A program made the position numbers and the translations under genes. Source: Penelope pileata (lineage: Eukaryota; Chordata; Aves; Galliformes; Cracidae). From it: a stretch of 64,000 nucleotides of DNA. Under the pieces are notes generated by a model. It saw nothing but the letters and a program-made list of their open reading frames with translations, did not search any database and was not told the DNA's origin. Below are positions 49,761 to 62,600 of this stretch, one piece after another. The number at the start of each line of letters is the position of its first letter. Within the stretch, counting starts at the first letter, position 1. The stretch lies in contig WBMW01005127.1 of the NCBI GenBank assembly GCA_013396635.1, positions 53,388 through 117,387 of the forward strand, read 5' to 3'.

Positions 49761-52700
49761 ACCATGGGACCAGCAGGGTGACCGTGCCCAGCATAGCAGC
49801 ACCCCAGGGCCAGAGCTGCACTTGTGTGCTGGCTGTATCCATGGTGAAGGCATCCACAGCTTATGCTGACAATGATGACAGTGAGCTAAACAACACTAAT
49901 TTTCTGTACATTATTCCCTAGAAGTACCATCTCTATTCCCAGAAGAACAGAACTCAAGGATCTTGGATGGAGTTGCCTTGTGATATTCGTATTTTTTTTT
50001 TTTTTTTGTCATAAGTGCTGGCTTTGTGTTGGCCACAACTAATCTCTATGGGGTATGGCTCTGTCTGGTGTCTGCTCTTCAACTTTCCTTTCAGCACTGC
50101 TCATAGTCAATCTGTTTATAGTTGCTTCCATAAGACCTTTCTAAGAACTTGCCAGCACCTTTTTCAAAATAAAATACTAACCTGACAAAAACTGAATTAT
50201 TAAAGATACTGCTGAAAGCACACAATGCATGAATGTGAGGGAGACACTGCAGCAGAAAAAGTCAAGGAAAAGAAAAACACAGATTGAAAGGCAGACACAG
50301 GGCCCCTTCCAGCATGGTTAATCGGTAACTGCAACATCAGACTTTGCTCCAAGGGCTGAAGAGAACTCCTAAGCAGCAAGGTTTGAATGCGGACAAAAAG
50401 CATGCAAGTACTGAGCAGGAAAGAGCTGTGTGAACCCATGAACACCCTCTTAAAAATGCCTCTCCTCAGTGCGGGCTCCAGGCAGCAGAAGTCCTCGGGG
50501 CAGCCGTGCACCCCCAGCTCCTGATTTCTGTGCTTTTCCATCAGTACTGTGACAGAGGAGGTGCTCCCCAGCAGCTCACCAGCTCATGGGCACACAGTGC
50601 TACCCCAAGTTAAGCACACGAGAGACCAAGCCAAAATCCAACTCATTGCACAGGCAGCTTCGCAGAAACAGGGCATCAGGTGGAAAGGTCAGGTCCCCAT
50701 AAAGGCAGGATTTGACTTCCTCTGTTTTGCTTATAACAGACAAATTATTGGGGATTTTATCTGTCTGTCTGGATGTGTATGAGTTTAGTCACCCAAGTCA
50801 GGTAACCGACTTGCTGAGGATCCGTAACAAAGCAGCACACATAGCCAACAATGCAATATTTATATTCTTTTCATAAATGCATCATCTGTAGCTAAACCTT
50901 TGATTTCCTTCACTACAGAAAACATATGCTATGACTTCTGCACTGGTAGATTTTTGCAAGAGGAGTAATGAGAATCTGAAAGAATGAATTTGTTCTCTGA
51001 TCAATACGCAGTTGTACCCAGAGCCGACATAACTCAACTTCAATGGTCGACTCCAAGCAGCCTGACGTAACTTGGGAGGGAAAACAACCTCTCTGGCTTC
51101 CATATACTTCATTAAACAATGCATTTGTGTCCAAGAACTATTCAAGACATTAATTCAGCAACATAAACTGTATACAGAATTAGGGTACGGTTTTCAAAAA
51201 CAGACACTTAAATGAAGTGTCTAGTCCCATGTCTGGGTGTGGGAGTCTGATTTCCCCCCAGCCCACGCAGAAGGGCACCGGGAGCCCCGCGCTCTGCAAG
51301 CTGCACCTGACCAGCAGCGCCCGACTTCCTGACTTCATAAAACATGAAAGGCCAAAGCACGTCCTGCAATCACCCACACTGAAAAACAGTGATATCATCG
51401 CTACTCCCTCTACCCTTAAACTGCCACCGAAAAGTTTTGTTTTTCCTCCAGTTCTCCCCTTTCTCCCTCACGCTTTAATCCTGTCCTTCAAGGTTTATCA
51501 AACCATCAACCTGATTCCAAAGCTGTTTGTTGTGCAACATGTCAGATTAGTTTTCTTATTTTTAGGATTACTCTCCTTACTACATAACTCAGCAGCCACA
51601 GCCTCAGAGCACACGCATTGTTCCACCAAAATGGTTTTGCACACGTATGAGGCTGATCTTGGTGACACTGCAAAGATTTAGATAAGGTTTAAAAACTAAC
51701 AGGAAGATGAAAAACAGATTTATGGCTTTATCCACATTAAGCACTTGGGGGGAAAAACAGTAATTAAAAATACTAAATACAAAAGTCACAATTTGAGAAC
51801 ACTCCCTTGACGAAGCTGACCAGTTGTTTGTTCTTTCCATCAGCTAACAGTTTTGACGCAGGCACAAAATGCTGCATTTGCTAAGACTGACAGTGTCTGT
51901 ATTCTTGAGTGTATATTTAGACCAAAATTCACTGAGGTAAACTGAAATCAGGAATTTGATCACCGAAATCAAAAATAATTTTCCTAACCACTTGGATTAG
52001 TGATGATGAGTGTCAAATTTTGCCATCTAAACAAAGTGAGAATGTGAAGGAAGAGCTGGTCTCATCTTTCCCAGAACAAAGGCAGTTGTTGGAAATAGAG
52101 CAGTAACTCCCTGATGCAATCTATACATTGGAATGCCTCTATTTTGGCTTGGCTGAAAAGACCCCCTAGTCAATTCAAATTAAACTGAGATAAACAGAAT
52201 TAAGGCAAATGTTCCTTTGGTCTGAAGCCATGCTCAAGCTTAAAATGCTGAACCTTCCTCTGTAGACCAGCCACATGTTCCCAAAGGAATCTTGTGCAAC
52301 ATTGTCTCCTTCTTCCAAATCAATTCTTCATGCAAAAAGGAAGAGGTTTCCAGTCTAAGAGTGACTCCTAATAAGCCCCGTCATGCTGCCATACCTTCGT
52401 TTGTAGGACAGAGCTTGTCTGCATGTAACATTTGTAACCCTCCACTGGAACACACACTCCCACCACAGAGTGAATCCGTCAGCTGCTCGAGCAGTCACAG
52501 CACCACTGCAGCAACTGAAGTAGAAAATTGGATACATACAATTAAAATTGTGTTCATATAACTGAGTTTTTCCTGAAACCAAGGATACTGAAAACAAAAA
52601 CCTATTCTTATTCAAGATGCAAAGGAGTCCTTTAACCTCCAGCAGCATCCATTCCAAGCTCTGAATACAAGAATATCCCAACACCCACATTTCCAGCAAG

Positions 52701-55169
52701 CTCAGTCCCTGCCCTTCTCCTTTCCACTGGAAGCAGCTGGAACTCTGCAATCATCAGTAACTGGAAATGGGGCCTCAAGTAGCACCAGGCTACATAATTA
52801 ATTAGCAGTGCTGTCATTCCAAAGTGTAACAGGCATGATGGCTAGTTTCCATTTTCAGTATAGTTCAAGCCAAAGCTTTTCTACTTTATAGCCCCCCTCA
52901 ATTGTACACGGACACTTTGCACCATTCCCATTTAGCATGAAGTATGAATGCTTAAATTCCCAATTCCATATGGAGCACTAAACCACCCTTTAAAAACTTT
53001 CAAAAATTATATGAAGTTCCAAAGCTGCTAACTGAGGCACTCGGGTGAGGCAGCACCAATGCTCACCAGCCTCACCTCTACACTACTGAGAAATGGAGCG
53101 TCCTGGCACAAACAAACGTTTTCCCCAGGACACTGCCGAGCAGCATCCACAGCACATTTGCAAAACTGCCCTTCTCCAGTGTGATGCCTCTCCCAGCCAC
53201 CAGTATGTTGTGCCCAGGATTTACAGCCTGAATTAAATGGGATTTCTGTGTAAGCTCCTGTAAATTACTTATGTTATCAAAATTATGAGCTGTGAGAATT
53301 AGAAAATGTAACAACACTACTTAAAAATAAAATATCACAAGGCTGCATACGTTTTCAGAGACATGCTTTTGTCTCAATGGAGCATTAAATAAAAATTCTA
53401 TGCCAGTCAAACGAGCACAGCACGACTCATGACAGAGTGGTTCTCCTGCAGCTCTTCAAAGTCCAAGCAGGCATCCTACTGAAACCTCTTGTTTGTGCAC
53501 GCTATTTACTCACACATTTGAAAAAGAAACACATTTAGGCTTCAGTGTATGCTCATCTTCAAATCCCCTCAAGCCAAAGAATGAACAGAAATAGCCTTTG
53601 TAAGGTGTATACGACCTAAGTCATAAGAAGATAGAAGGTTAGAAGTATCACAGGTTTAAATCAGTTGTAGTAAGCCCTGATTTAAATCCCTCAATTAAAA
53701 TTGACTTAAAAAAACACCTAGAGCATGGTATTCTATCTCAATCCAGTCCCAAGTCTGTTGTGTCACCTTGTACTTTTGGTCTTTTATTTCCAAACATCAG
53801 CAACATTAACAGTCATTTACCTGAGCACTAGATGTCGAGGATTCGAGATATGGCAACAAGGGACCCTGGAGTACACTGTGAACTATGGTATGCGTACAGC
53901 TGTGCTCTGCACTCAGGCACTGGCTGGCAACACTCTGCTCGAGCACCTGGAACCAGACAGCACGGCTCACTGAGACACCAAGCTTTATAGGATTGATTTC
54001 AACATTGCAAAGCTCTGCTTCAAAGGACATGGGTGCAACAAGCAAACAATCTTTAACCTACAGAAATAACAATGGCAGGCTTTAGACCATAAGAAATTTC
54101 AATTTCTATAACACTGCGAAAAGTCACATGGAGGCTTTTATATAATCTGCATAACAAAATGTATTTACAAAATTCCTCATACAAAACTGAAGATGACAGC
54201 ACCACAAATGCCAAGTCTGAGTACCTCTCAGTCTATATACTTAACTGCCAGCATGACCAAATGCATGTCCTACCTCAAGGGCTGACCTGATCTTCTCCCT
54301 GAACATTGCCAACTGCTGCACTGGAAATTAACTTTAAGAGTAGGAGGGTGGAAAATAGGTAGGAAGACCATCTGACTATTAATGAGATATTAATATTACC
54401 CTTAATGCAAACCAGAAGAACAGAAACTTGCAAAAAAAATGTTGAATGTTTTAATGCATTTTGAATCATAATGAAGAATAACATTTTACATCTAAAAACA
54501 AATTAGCAGAATAACAAAAAGTGGTTCCACATAACTTATAAATTCTTTTTCCAAAATGACGGTTTTCACAGATTCAGGCAACAAATAAGATGTTTCATTC
54601 CAGATCTTTCTGATTGTAAAGTATACACAAAACTTGTGACAACTGATGTGCATTATTTGAAAGACACAAAAGCTTGATTTTGCCCAGTGATGAACTTTCT
54701 GTGAAATTCTGCACAATACTGAAACCGTAACTGCAACTCTTCTCCATTTTATGAAATGTTGTTCAATGCTGAAAAACTCTCTCTAGAACATTCAAAGCCA
54801 TGAAATGTTTTCCACACATTTAATCAATGTAGCAGTATTCACTACCACTGCCTGTGTCTGACTTGCTTCAAGGGAAATGGTAGCCTGGGTTTAATCTTCA
54901 GTACAGTATATAAAATTAAGCTAAGTGATAGTTCAGTATTTAGTTGATTATTTGCCTGCTCGTAAGAACACGGCTGTAGTACCTTGTTTGTTTGATTTTG
55001 TTTTGTTCCCCAAAATGAACACACATAATCGCCCCATTCCTGGGTGCCAGAGGTGTGCTCCTCTGGTGATATAAAAGATTTGCAGCAATGATGATTAAAC
55101 CATATAGTCTCGTGGTCCTGCATTACATATGTATATTAGAGACATTTAAGCACTCAATTCAGTTTAGCA

Positions 55170-55235
55170 GGACCAGAACCAGCGACCCTCACCTCTCAGA
55201 CGGGAGGCGAGTCGCTGCTCAAGGCGCTACACGCA
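55170..55235 (-). mobile_element. tRNA-derived SINE remnant
   Basis: On the minus strand a TAGCGC segment is followed by CAGCGACTCGCCTCCCGTCT, GAGAGGTGAGG and then GGTTCTGGTCC. The last is a near-match to the RNA polymerase III B box (GGTTCGANTCC), with four of five T-stem pairs (GCTGG with CCTGC) retained. The region before it resembles the anticodon arm of tRNA-type SINE heads (a GCACTCGCCT-like start). It is too mutated to be a functional tRNA gene: the loop is 8 nt and there is no acceptor stem. The family is not identified. Confidence 0.5.
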
Positions 55236-56423
55236 GGCCTTGCTGCGGAAACTGCTTCTGCTGGCTGGAGAGGAGCTTGGTAAGCAGCACCACCTGCGTA
55301 AAGCTCTCTTCACTATCAGCTGAAAGGAAATGTGAGCCTTTTTTCTTCAAGAATATTATCTGCCACCATCAAATAGCCTTAAAAATCCAGAAAAAGAAAA
55401 AAGTGAAAATAAACATTGACACCATCTTTAACCCTTGTTATCAGAAGACTTAAAGCTCTGCAGCCACTTTCCTCAACCTTACTAGTTTCGGTATTTTAAG
55501 ATTGCTTCAGCTCAATTCTGTATATACCTTGTACCTCAAAAAACCCCACCACGGTGGGATTTCAGATGAAGAACTATGATGACTTGTACTATGAAGATAC
55601 AAGACACATTCTCCATTACATACCTTGAGCTTCCTCAACATTATCTTCTCAAAAACCCTTTCTAGGACCCTAGTTTCCCTATAACTACTCAATGATGCAT
55701 TCACCATCCCAACCCATTGCACTCCAATGCTTTTACATGTTAGTTAACAAGGAACTCAATTAACACATCAGCCTTAATGGTATTGTAGAGGACATGAGCA
55801 CAGCTATCGCTTTACATAATCCTAAGAATACAATTAAAAGTTCCAATTGCTTATCTAACGGCAGCCCAGTATAAATTTCCCCATCATAAGAGTGCACCCT
55901 TGGCTCACCCTTCATCTTAGAGCATGATATGTCAGACAGTTAGGGGCAGTATCTCCCTCTAGCTAAAAAGAAGCGTCTGTCTGAAGCAGCCTTCCTGTTC
56001 TTTTGAAGATGTCAGCTGCCACTTGCATTACTTTTATCAGCAGCAGCTGTGGTATAACACCACACTGCCAGTGCAAAAAAGGCCGAGCACAGTGAGGAGC
56101 GAAATCAGAGTAAGATCATTTGGGAAAAAGGAGATCTACATTAATTATCCCCTTTGCAACAGTATAAGGACTGCAGCAGCCCCTGTGCCACAGCTGAGAA
56201 CACAAAGGTGACAGATGATGTTTACTTATCGTATTGCTGCATTAGCCTTAAGTGTTAATTACCTTAAGGATCACATTTAGCATGATTGTCTTTCCTCTCA
56301 TGTAAAAGATAGTACTTCAGCCAGAGACCAAAAGTGCTTTTTTCTAGGCTACAGAGAGATTCAATGCATCTTGACCAACATTCATTTTTGAGGTAGCACA
56401 AATTTACTTTGTATTGCTGGCTC

Positions 56424-56444
56424 AAAAAAAAAAAAAAAAAAAAA
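56424..56444 (+). repeat. Poly(A) run (21 nt)
   Basis: Twenty-one consecutive A. Read on the WDR37 strand this is a U-rich tract about 17 bases downstream of an ATTAAA hexamer. Confidence 0.9.
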
Positions 56445-56449
56445 GGAAA

Positions 56450-57414
56450 AAGTGAACACATTTAATAGTATACTCATTGTAGGCATAGAAAAAGAAGAAA
56501 AAAAACAACACTATATCCTTTCTGGGCAGATCACCAAAAAGAAGCAATCCTTCTTACAAAGGTCAGCTCACATTCACTGGTAAAGTCAAACTTTCATAAA
56601 TGGTTTATAACAATAGCTATAAACTAAAGTGCTTCAAAATTTGCTTTACTAGATTTCAGTGATTAGAATCATAATATTCTGGATTTTTGTTAGTGTGAAA
56701 TGCCATGAGATTTTTAGAATCACTTTATATAAGAAGGGCAGAATGAACATTTTTCTTTTTCAAAAGAAAACGTACAAAAAGCTTTCAGAATAAACCTTGC
56801 AGTCCATAATCACTACAAGTCATTTGTATTTTCCTTCTCAAATCTACTATTTCTCCAATAACTGGACTAAAAATGGAGCTGAAGTTGCACTATACTGCAG
56901 CACTAAAAAAAACAATTCCAATCAGATGCAAACAGGAAAATGTTTACAATCATACAACTAGTGAAATTCACACTTCATTTCGAAATTTTAGCCCTGCAGA
57001 TTCATTTTAACACAAGGCAGATATGTAGATCATGGAAAAACGTAACAGACTGCTATACACTCCCTACATTAACTACGTAAGTTTCACATTTATGTCACAA
57101 ATGTAATGCCCTACTGTTTATCTACCAAATGCTAAATAACTTATGGACATTTATGTGCTCTATGCAACAGTGAACGTATTGACCAGTGGATGCCAAAATA
57201 TAAAAGTTCATACACAAGACAACCTAACTTTAAAAAAAATCACATTTTCTGTACAACTCATGCAAACTGTGCACAACGTGGTAACAAGAACAACATTTGC
57301 TAAAGTCTCCATTTAAGGAAGAGCTTTTAGAGCAACAGCAGACCAGTATTCACAGAAGTCTGCAAAAGTATAGAAGTCCATGGCAACATAAAATGCAAAA
57401 TTTCTTCCAGCGTT
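56450..57414 (-). other. WDR37: Probable WDR37 3'UTR
   Basis: This follows directly after the WDR37 stop codon in the gene's direction. It is strongly AT-rich, repeat-free and without coding frames, as expected of a 3'UTR. The end is set by the ATTAAA candidate at 56466-56461 and could extend further left. Confidence 0.5.
56461..56466 (-). terminator. WDR37: Candidate WDR37 poly(A) signal ATTAAA
   Basis: On the minus strand ATTAAA (56466 to 56461) is followed after about 17 bases by a 21-nt T tract (56444-56424), the arrangement of a hexamer plus U-rich downstream element. Use would give a 3'UTR of about 0.95 kb. Alternative minus-strand hexamers lie further on, at 54824-54819 (ATTAAA) and 53788-53783 (AATAAA). 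Confidence 0.4.
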
Positions 57415-57546
57415 TCATTTTTCTTGTAACAAAGCAGGGATGTTGATGTTCCAGCCAATAGCCTGACGATCAAACCCACATGTGAAGAGGTTACATATTG
57501 GATGGTCCTCGCTCCATGCTGAGCAGCATACCATTCTTCTGTGGCC
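57415..57546 (-). CDS. WDR37: WDR37 terminal coding exon with stop codon
   Basis: WDR37 is a WD40-repeat protein that in mammals forms a complex with PACS1 and PACS2. This exon begins at a codon boundary after acceptor TGTCATAG and gives 43 residues plus TGA (57417-57415). Recognisable segments are GHRRMVCCSAWSEDHPICNL, then FTCGFDRQAIGWNI and a terminal NIPALLQEK. FTCGFDRQAIGWN is the closing strand of the last WD blade and NIPALLQEK is the known C-terminus of vertebrate WDR37. ADARB2 next to WDR37 in convergent orientation agrees with amniote gene order. Confidence 0.95.
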   Translation of the reverse strand, partial: GHRRMVCCSAWSEDHPICNLFTCGFDRQAIGWNINIPALLQEK

Positions 57547-59017
57547 CTATGACAGGTCAGGAGACAGCAGTATTACTTAAAACATTTTTGAAAGCTTCTC
57601 TGTCAATAAGTTAGCAAGAGTCAAAATGGGAACTTGCTAGTGCTCTTCTTTTTTACAAACGGTATTTGAGAATCCTAAAGATCACAGTTACTTTCATCTG
57701 CAAGGTAAAATCGTTATGATAATAAGCCAGCGTAATGCCAGCACTGGGTCCACCAAGACAGACACATACAAACATGCATCAGAACTTTTGAGTTCTTCAC
57801 AGTATATTTGCAATCTAAATGCCCTTTTATTTACAAATGCAAACTGAACTTTGATTTTAGCACTTTTATTTATAAAAGCCATCTTAAAACAAGAAACAAC
57901 AACTTGCTGGCAACAACCTTTTATGAACCTGAAAGATTAAGTGCAATTTTTTTGTTTTGTTTTGTTGATCATGTTTTATAATTCAGAAAGGGTAACAGTA
58001 CAGCAGGAAGAATGTCCTACTGAGCAAAACCAACGCCTTTCCAGTTGTTCAAGTCCAATTAGAACAACACCCCAAGGACTCCGACAAACGTTCAAGTAAA
58101 AAAAAATAAAATCCCCGTGATTTCTGTAGTGTCAGCCTGAATGAATACTAATGAAAAATAAACAAAAAAACCATAAAAATCACAACATCAAGACTAAACA
58201 ATAGGTAAGCACTTAACAGCTCTTAAAATCTTTTCCTAAATTCTGCCAAGAGCTGCTGCATCCACATATGTGATTGATGGCCACAAAGCTCTGTCTTTCA
58301 CATGGTTAATAATGCTGTCTACAAAATATGTAAAATGTGCCAGACAAAGATAAAAAAAAAAAAAAAAAGTTTATGAAAAAGTCTCTTTAAGTGACGTAAT
58401 GCAATTAATTTCACTTAGTCTTAACTTGCTCCATTAGCAGCACTTGCCATGTCAAATAGCACCTCAAAGGCACAAAATGCTGATGAATGCAGCAAGGACA
58501 GTTCAGTAGTGGGTATCAAATACTGAGAATTTGTTTGCATCAGCATGAGGGAAAAAAAAGATTATCACCAAGTCATATAAGATGAGCTTTCGAAACTGAC
58601 TCCCTTTTTTTCCCTATTTCTTTACATAACAAATTCAACACATAGTAATTGAAAAACAAAAAAACATGAAATCTCAAAATCAGTCACTTTTTTGACAAGA
58701 TTCACAACACGACATGAAAACACATTTAAAACACTCTTAAACATTTTCTTCCGTTTCACAGAGAAGGCAGCCATTAGCATCACTTTCACAGGGGGAAAAA
58801 TTATGATGCAACTCAGTTTAAACATCCCTCAAATACCAACGAAAAAATCTAAACTATGTTACTTATTTGCATGTTAGCCATTTTCAACAACAGCGTATTT
58901 GTACAGACGAGTGTCTTTCAGCATTTCTTCAGCTTCTACACTCAAGATATCAAGCCCTATTTTTATCCTCCTATGAAAGAGAACAGACAGCCTTTAAGGC
59001 TATAAGAATTCCATTAC
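57547..59017 (-). other. WDR37: WDR37 last intron (about 1.5 kb)
   Basis: Donor GTAATG follows CAG at 59018 and acceptor CATAG lies next to 57546. It holds a 17-nt A run (58352-58368) and a GTTTT-type T-rich stretch near 57946-57965. No other feature is seen. Confidence 0.88.
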
Positions 59018-59132
59018 CTGTCTATTACTGCGAGGGAGGCGTGCTAATCGCACCCCCGACATGTCGAATAACCTAACCTGCCGGTTGTCGTGGGGAAGGG
59101 CGATGATTCTTTGGCCAACACACACGTTAATC
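59018..59132 (-). CDS. WDR37: WDR37 coding exon, WD-repeat blade
   Basis: This 115-nt exon starts with the last base of a split Arg codon and gives 38 codons ending at a codon boundary. Segments are INVCVGQRIIALPHDNRQVR and LFDMSGVRLARLPRSNRQ. The HDNRQVRLFD stretch is the D-x-R-x-V-x-L-(W/F)-D pattern that closes a WD40 blade, with Phe in place of the usual Trp. The flanking junctions are AG at 59134-59133 and GTAATG at 59017-59012 (minus-strand order). In frame with both neighbouring exons. CpG-rich compared with its introns. Confidence 0.95.
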
Positions 59133-59508
59133 CTGCACAGAAGAGAACAAAGCAGGTTACGTATAGAACAATGAGCCTGGCAAACAGAACTTCACAACAC
59201 AAGTTCAAGCTCACAAGAAGTGACATAGCTGAATTTTTCCTGGATAGAATTCACACACAGAAAAAAAAAGTATGAAATCATTAAGATATTTTACTGTGCC
59301 AGATGCTCCAACAGGCTTAATTTCTGCATCTCATATAAAAATCTCAGAAAAACAACGCAATGTATTTATTGAAAATGAATGTTGACTAAATCTGTGCTTT
59401 ATAAAACCGCTTCAGATCTTTTTCAAAATCACATAATTCTCTCCGTACAACGTGACTAGAACTAAATTTCACTGAATTGAAAACATAGTAACTTGAAGAT
59501 CTGCTTAC
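59133..59508 (-). other. WDR37: WDR37 intron (376 bp)
   Basis: Donor GTAAGC (59508 side) and acceptor TTCTGTGCAG (59133 side). Nothing else is visible. Confidence 0.9.
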
Positions 59509-59643
59509 CTATTTACTGCAGAATCTGTACGGATGGTCGCAATAGGAGACCTCATGTTTTTCAAATCCCAAACTTTTACAGTACGGTCATCACTTCCAGA
59601 AACAACATTGTCTCCCACAGTGAAAACTGCAGATGTCACAGTG
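59509..59643 (-). CDS. WDR37: WDR37 coding exon, WD-repeat blade
   Basis: This 135-nt exon starts with the last base of a split Asp codon, gives 44 codons and ends with AG of a split Arg codon. Segments are TVTSAVFTVGDNVVSGSDDR, TVKVWDLKNM and RSPIATIRTDSAVN. SGSDDRTVKVWDL is a textbook WD40 signature: an SD turn, then D-D-R-T-V-K-V-W-D. The next upstream exon of the vertebrate protein would be expected to end with a blade containing a FRLWDF-type motif. I could not find it before 64000, so the adjacent intron exceeds 4.3 kb. The three exons here give about 126 C-terminal residues of a protein of roughly 494 in human. Confidence 0.95.
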
Positions 59644-62600
59644 CTAAACAATTAGGAGTAAGAAAGAAAAATGTCTATCTCTGAAGTTTGTTATTAAACA
59701 TTAGCATCTGATTTAAAGTTCCATTTTCTGTCCCTATGTTCCCATTAGGATGTAGGGCTTGCCTTCCTCCTCCCCCCACCGCAAACTAATCTGAAATATC
59801 AGAACTTGGTGTGAGTATCTCAGAATCAAGTATTCTTATGAGAGACTGTTTTACTTATGGTCTAAAGGCCTTGACTGGCCCAAGTGCTATGGAGAGAAGC
59901 CCAACAGTGAAGAGCCAGTCTGGAGGCAGTTCTCGTATTCCATTTACCCTAACAGGACTGGAAATGTTTAGCTCATGAAATCTTAATTCACTTTTGAAGT
60001 TCAGTATTAATGTTCCGTACAACGAACATCAGGCACCCAAAACTGAATCAGTAGTATACAGTAAAATTCTTCCCCATCTGGGATGTAATCAATACTATTT
60101 TGTAAACACATCTAAACACATTGTTACACACACAGAGCGTCCAGAATAACTCTGCTAGCAGCAACTACCTCCGTCTAATAATTTCCAATTCTGATTTCAG
60201 TTCCTATTTTGAAAGTAGCTGAAGTCTGAGAGTCAAGTAGGAAAAATGGCAAGTCTCTATATCAAGAAACATGAGAAGCCAGTTCTTCAAATTTGGCCCA
60301 TTATGGCTACAAATGCACAAGGTCAGCCAGAGAAAGACTCTCAAGAACATTTCTACCAAATAGAAGCATTAAATATTACTTTCATATTTTATAAATTTAT
60401 GTACATATAAATATTAAACGTATTCACATATACAAAGAATTTTATCTTTGTATTTTATTCTTTCAAAGAATAGTGCACTGCTGAGCTCAAATGAAAAATT
60501 CCCGTGACTCCTCTCTTTCTACATCTTTTACCTATTATTTCATATTAAGCAATTAAAGCTTTTGTACTATTTTCACTTAAATACCATGTGAATTCTCAAC
60601 TCAAAACCAGTTATTTTCTGCCCATGCAGTGTACTTACAAAGCATTTTTGTCTCTCCCTAAAATCATTAGGGAAAGCTTCTCAACTCTGTTTCTACAGAT
60701 TTGATTTAATGACCTATCTTGCAACTTGGGTCATGCACGTCAATTTCTTAGAATTTAGTAATTTTAATTTAAGTTGTCAGTTGTTACTGTCACTTTGGTT
60801 GTTCTGCAGAAATTTGAATTCATGTCCTATCCAAGCTGCTGATTGAGATTAGCACTAGCCAGGTCACAATGGACCAGTTTATGCAAGCCTCTTAATTTAA
60901 ATTGACACCAAATTAAGTGTTAATTAGGATGAAAGTCCACTTTACTCATGACACCGAGTTTCCTAATTCATTATTAGAGTGCAGCTAAGCTATCAGAAAG
61001 ATGATTACAATAAGAACCAAGAGGTCTTCACCTAATCTTCTGCACTTCATGAACCAAAAGTCAAAAAGTTAAAAGATACACGAAGACCACAACTGATGAG
61101 CCTTTCAATAGGCACCTTTGCATTTGAGAAGAAAATTTGGTCATATAATCAAGTTACTGCAGACCAGAGTTGGCATGTTCTTAGCAGAGAACTTGCCTTC
61201 CACCTGCCCGGCCTTTATAAAACTCACTATTTTTTTCATTTCTTTCCTCATGAGTTCTTTACGCAAGCTGCAAAATACCTCAGAAGTAAAATGCTTCTTT
61301 AACATACCTGAAATAACGTTGAGAAGTTTAAAATTGATTGTTAAATCTCTATACTTCGCACACACGTTGTGAGACCTCCTAGTACATGACAGTATGAGGT
61401 ATTCACGTCATAGAAAGGCTCCAGGTGAGTGCATACGCACTATTTTAGTATTCTGCTACCAACACACAGATATGATCTGTTTTCCCATCATACATTTTAT
61501 TCCAATTATAGTTGGAATATGTTCTGAAACTGTCTTAAAATAACTCTCCAATTTTGGATGCTTTTTTCACAACTTTAAACAGTTTTCCAGCTTCTTTGAT
61601 CTCAGATTGGTTCTCCTTTATCACTTATCACTGTCAAACATACTTAAGTCTTTTTGACCACATCAAGTCCTCCCTTTCTTAGATTTATCATCTTTCAAAT
61701 GAAAGCATTCAAAGCCACCACCACGCAAACAGAACGTCAGCCCTAGATTAGCTCAGCCCTTTCTGCTCCTGTCAAAAGAAAATGATTTTCTAAAAAAAGC
61801 AAAATCTTTTTCTGTACTACCTTCAGTTTAACTATTCATTCAGATGTTACTGGGCACACCAGGAAAAAGTCTGTAAAACAGAAGTGCAGTAAAGTTCCCC
61901 TGTAGCTCTCTGCTGACTGGGTAAAGGATAGAAAGGCAAAAGGAAGGCTGCTCTGCTGTTTTCCATGGCATCTTTAAAGGTGTTTGGTTGCCTTTGTCCT
62001 CTGCCTACCATCCCAAAACTTCATCACCGGAAGGCACTGCAGGTTGAGATATGCACTGTTTGCAAGTACAAGTGACCACAGAAACAGCCTTTTTCATAAG
62101 AAGCTCGGAATTCAAAGACTAGATACAAAAGCACTTTTTACTGCGAAATAGCATCAAGAAGAAAACCCACATCCTGAGGAGCAAGCACAGTAAGTCTGTG
62201 TGGGAAGAAAGAAGTTGGCAGAGCAGCCAATATACCAAAAATCTTTCTGAAGTATTGCCTCCCTAATCTCACCCACATCACAACACTAAAAGACTTCTCT
62301 CTGCATTTTCACGTGGCTATTTTTACTTTCCATCGATAGTAGTCTTCAATTTGTTCTAACCAAACTAAACCTGTGGTTAACATCCACTTGGCTAAATTAA
62401 TAAAGAAGTGTCAACAAAAGATCATCAACTCCCGTGTTAATGGAATGCTAGAATACATTAGGTTTTTAATAACTCAAAAAAGATGACAGGTATTGTAGGA
62501 CATTAAAAAAAAACTGGCAAAAATGATGCATTCTTATGACACTTCAAACCATGGGTCCCACAGGGAGTTTGGTGCACTACGACTATTCTCCAGAAAAGCT

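Larger units (their letters stand above)
49761..56450. other. Intergenic sequence and possible distal WDR37 3' region
   Basis: AT-rich sequence without a recognisable gene. Items seen are a 16-nt T run (49992-50007), a GC-richer patch at 51240-51330, a tRNA-derived SINE remnant with a hairpin (55170-55235), and minus-strand poly(A) hexamers at 53788-53783 and 54824-54819. Part of it could be a long alternative WDR37 3'UTR, but the sequence alone does not decide that. Confidence 0.6.

Noticed and set aside
55170..55235. Functional tRNA gene
   Set aside because: The B box and part of the T stem are present, but the anticodon loop is 8 nt, there is no acceptor-stem pairing and no terminator is placed correctly. 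A decayed SINE head explains it better.
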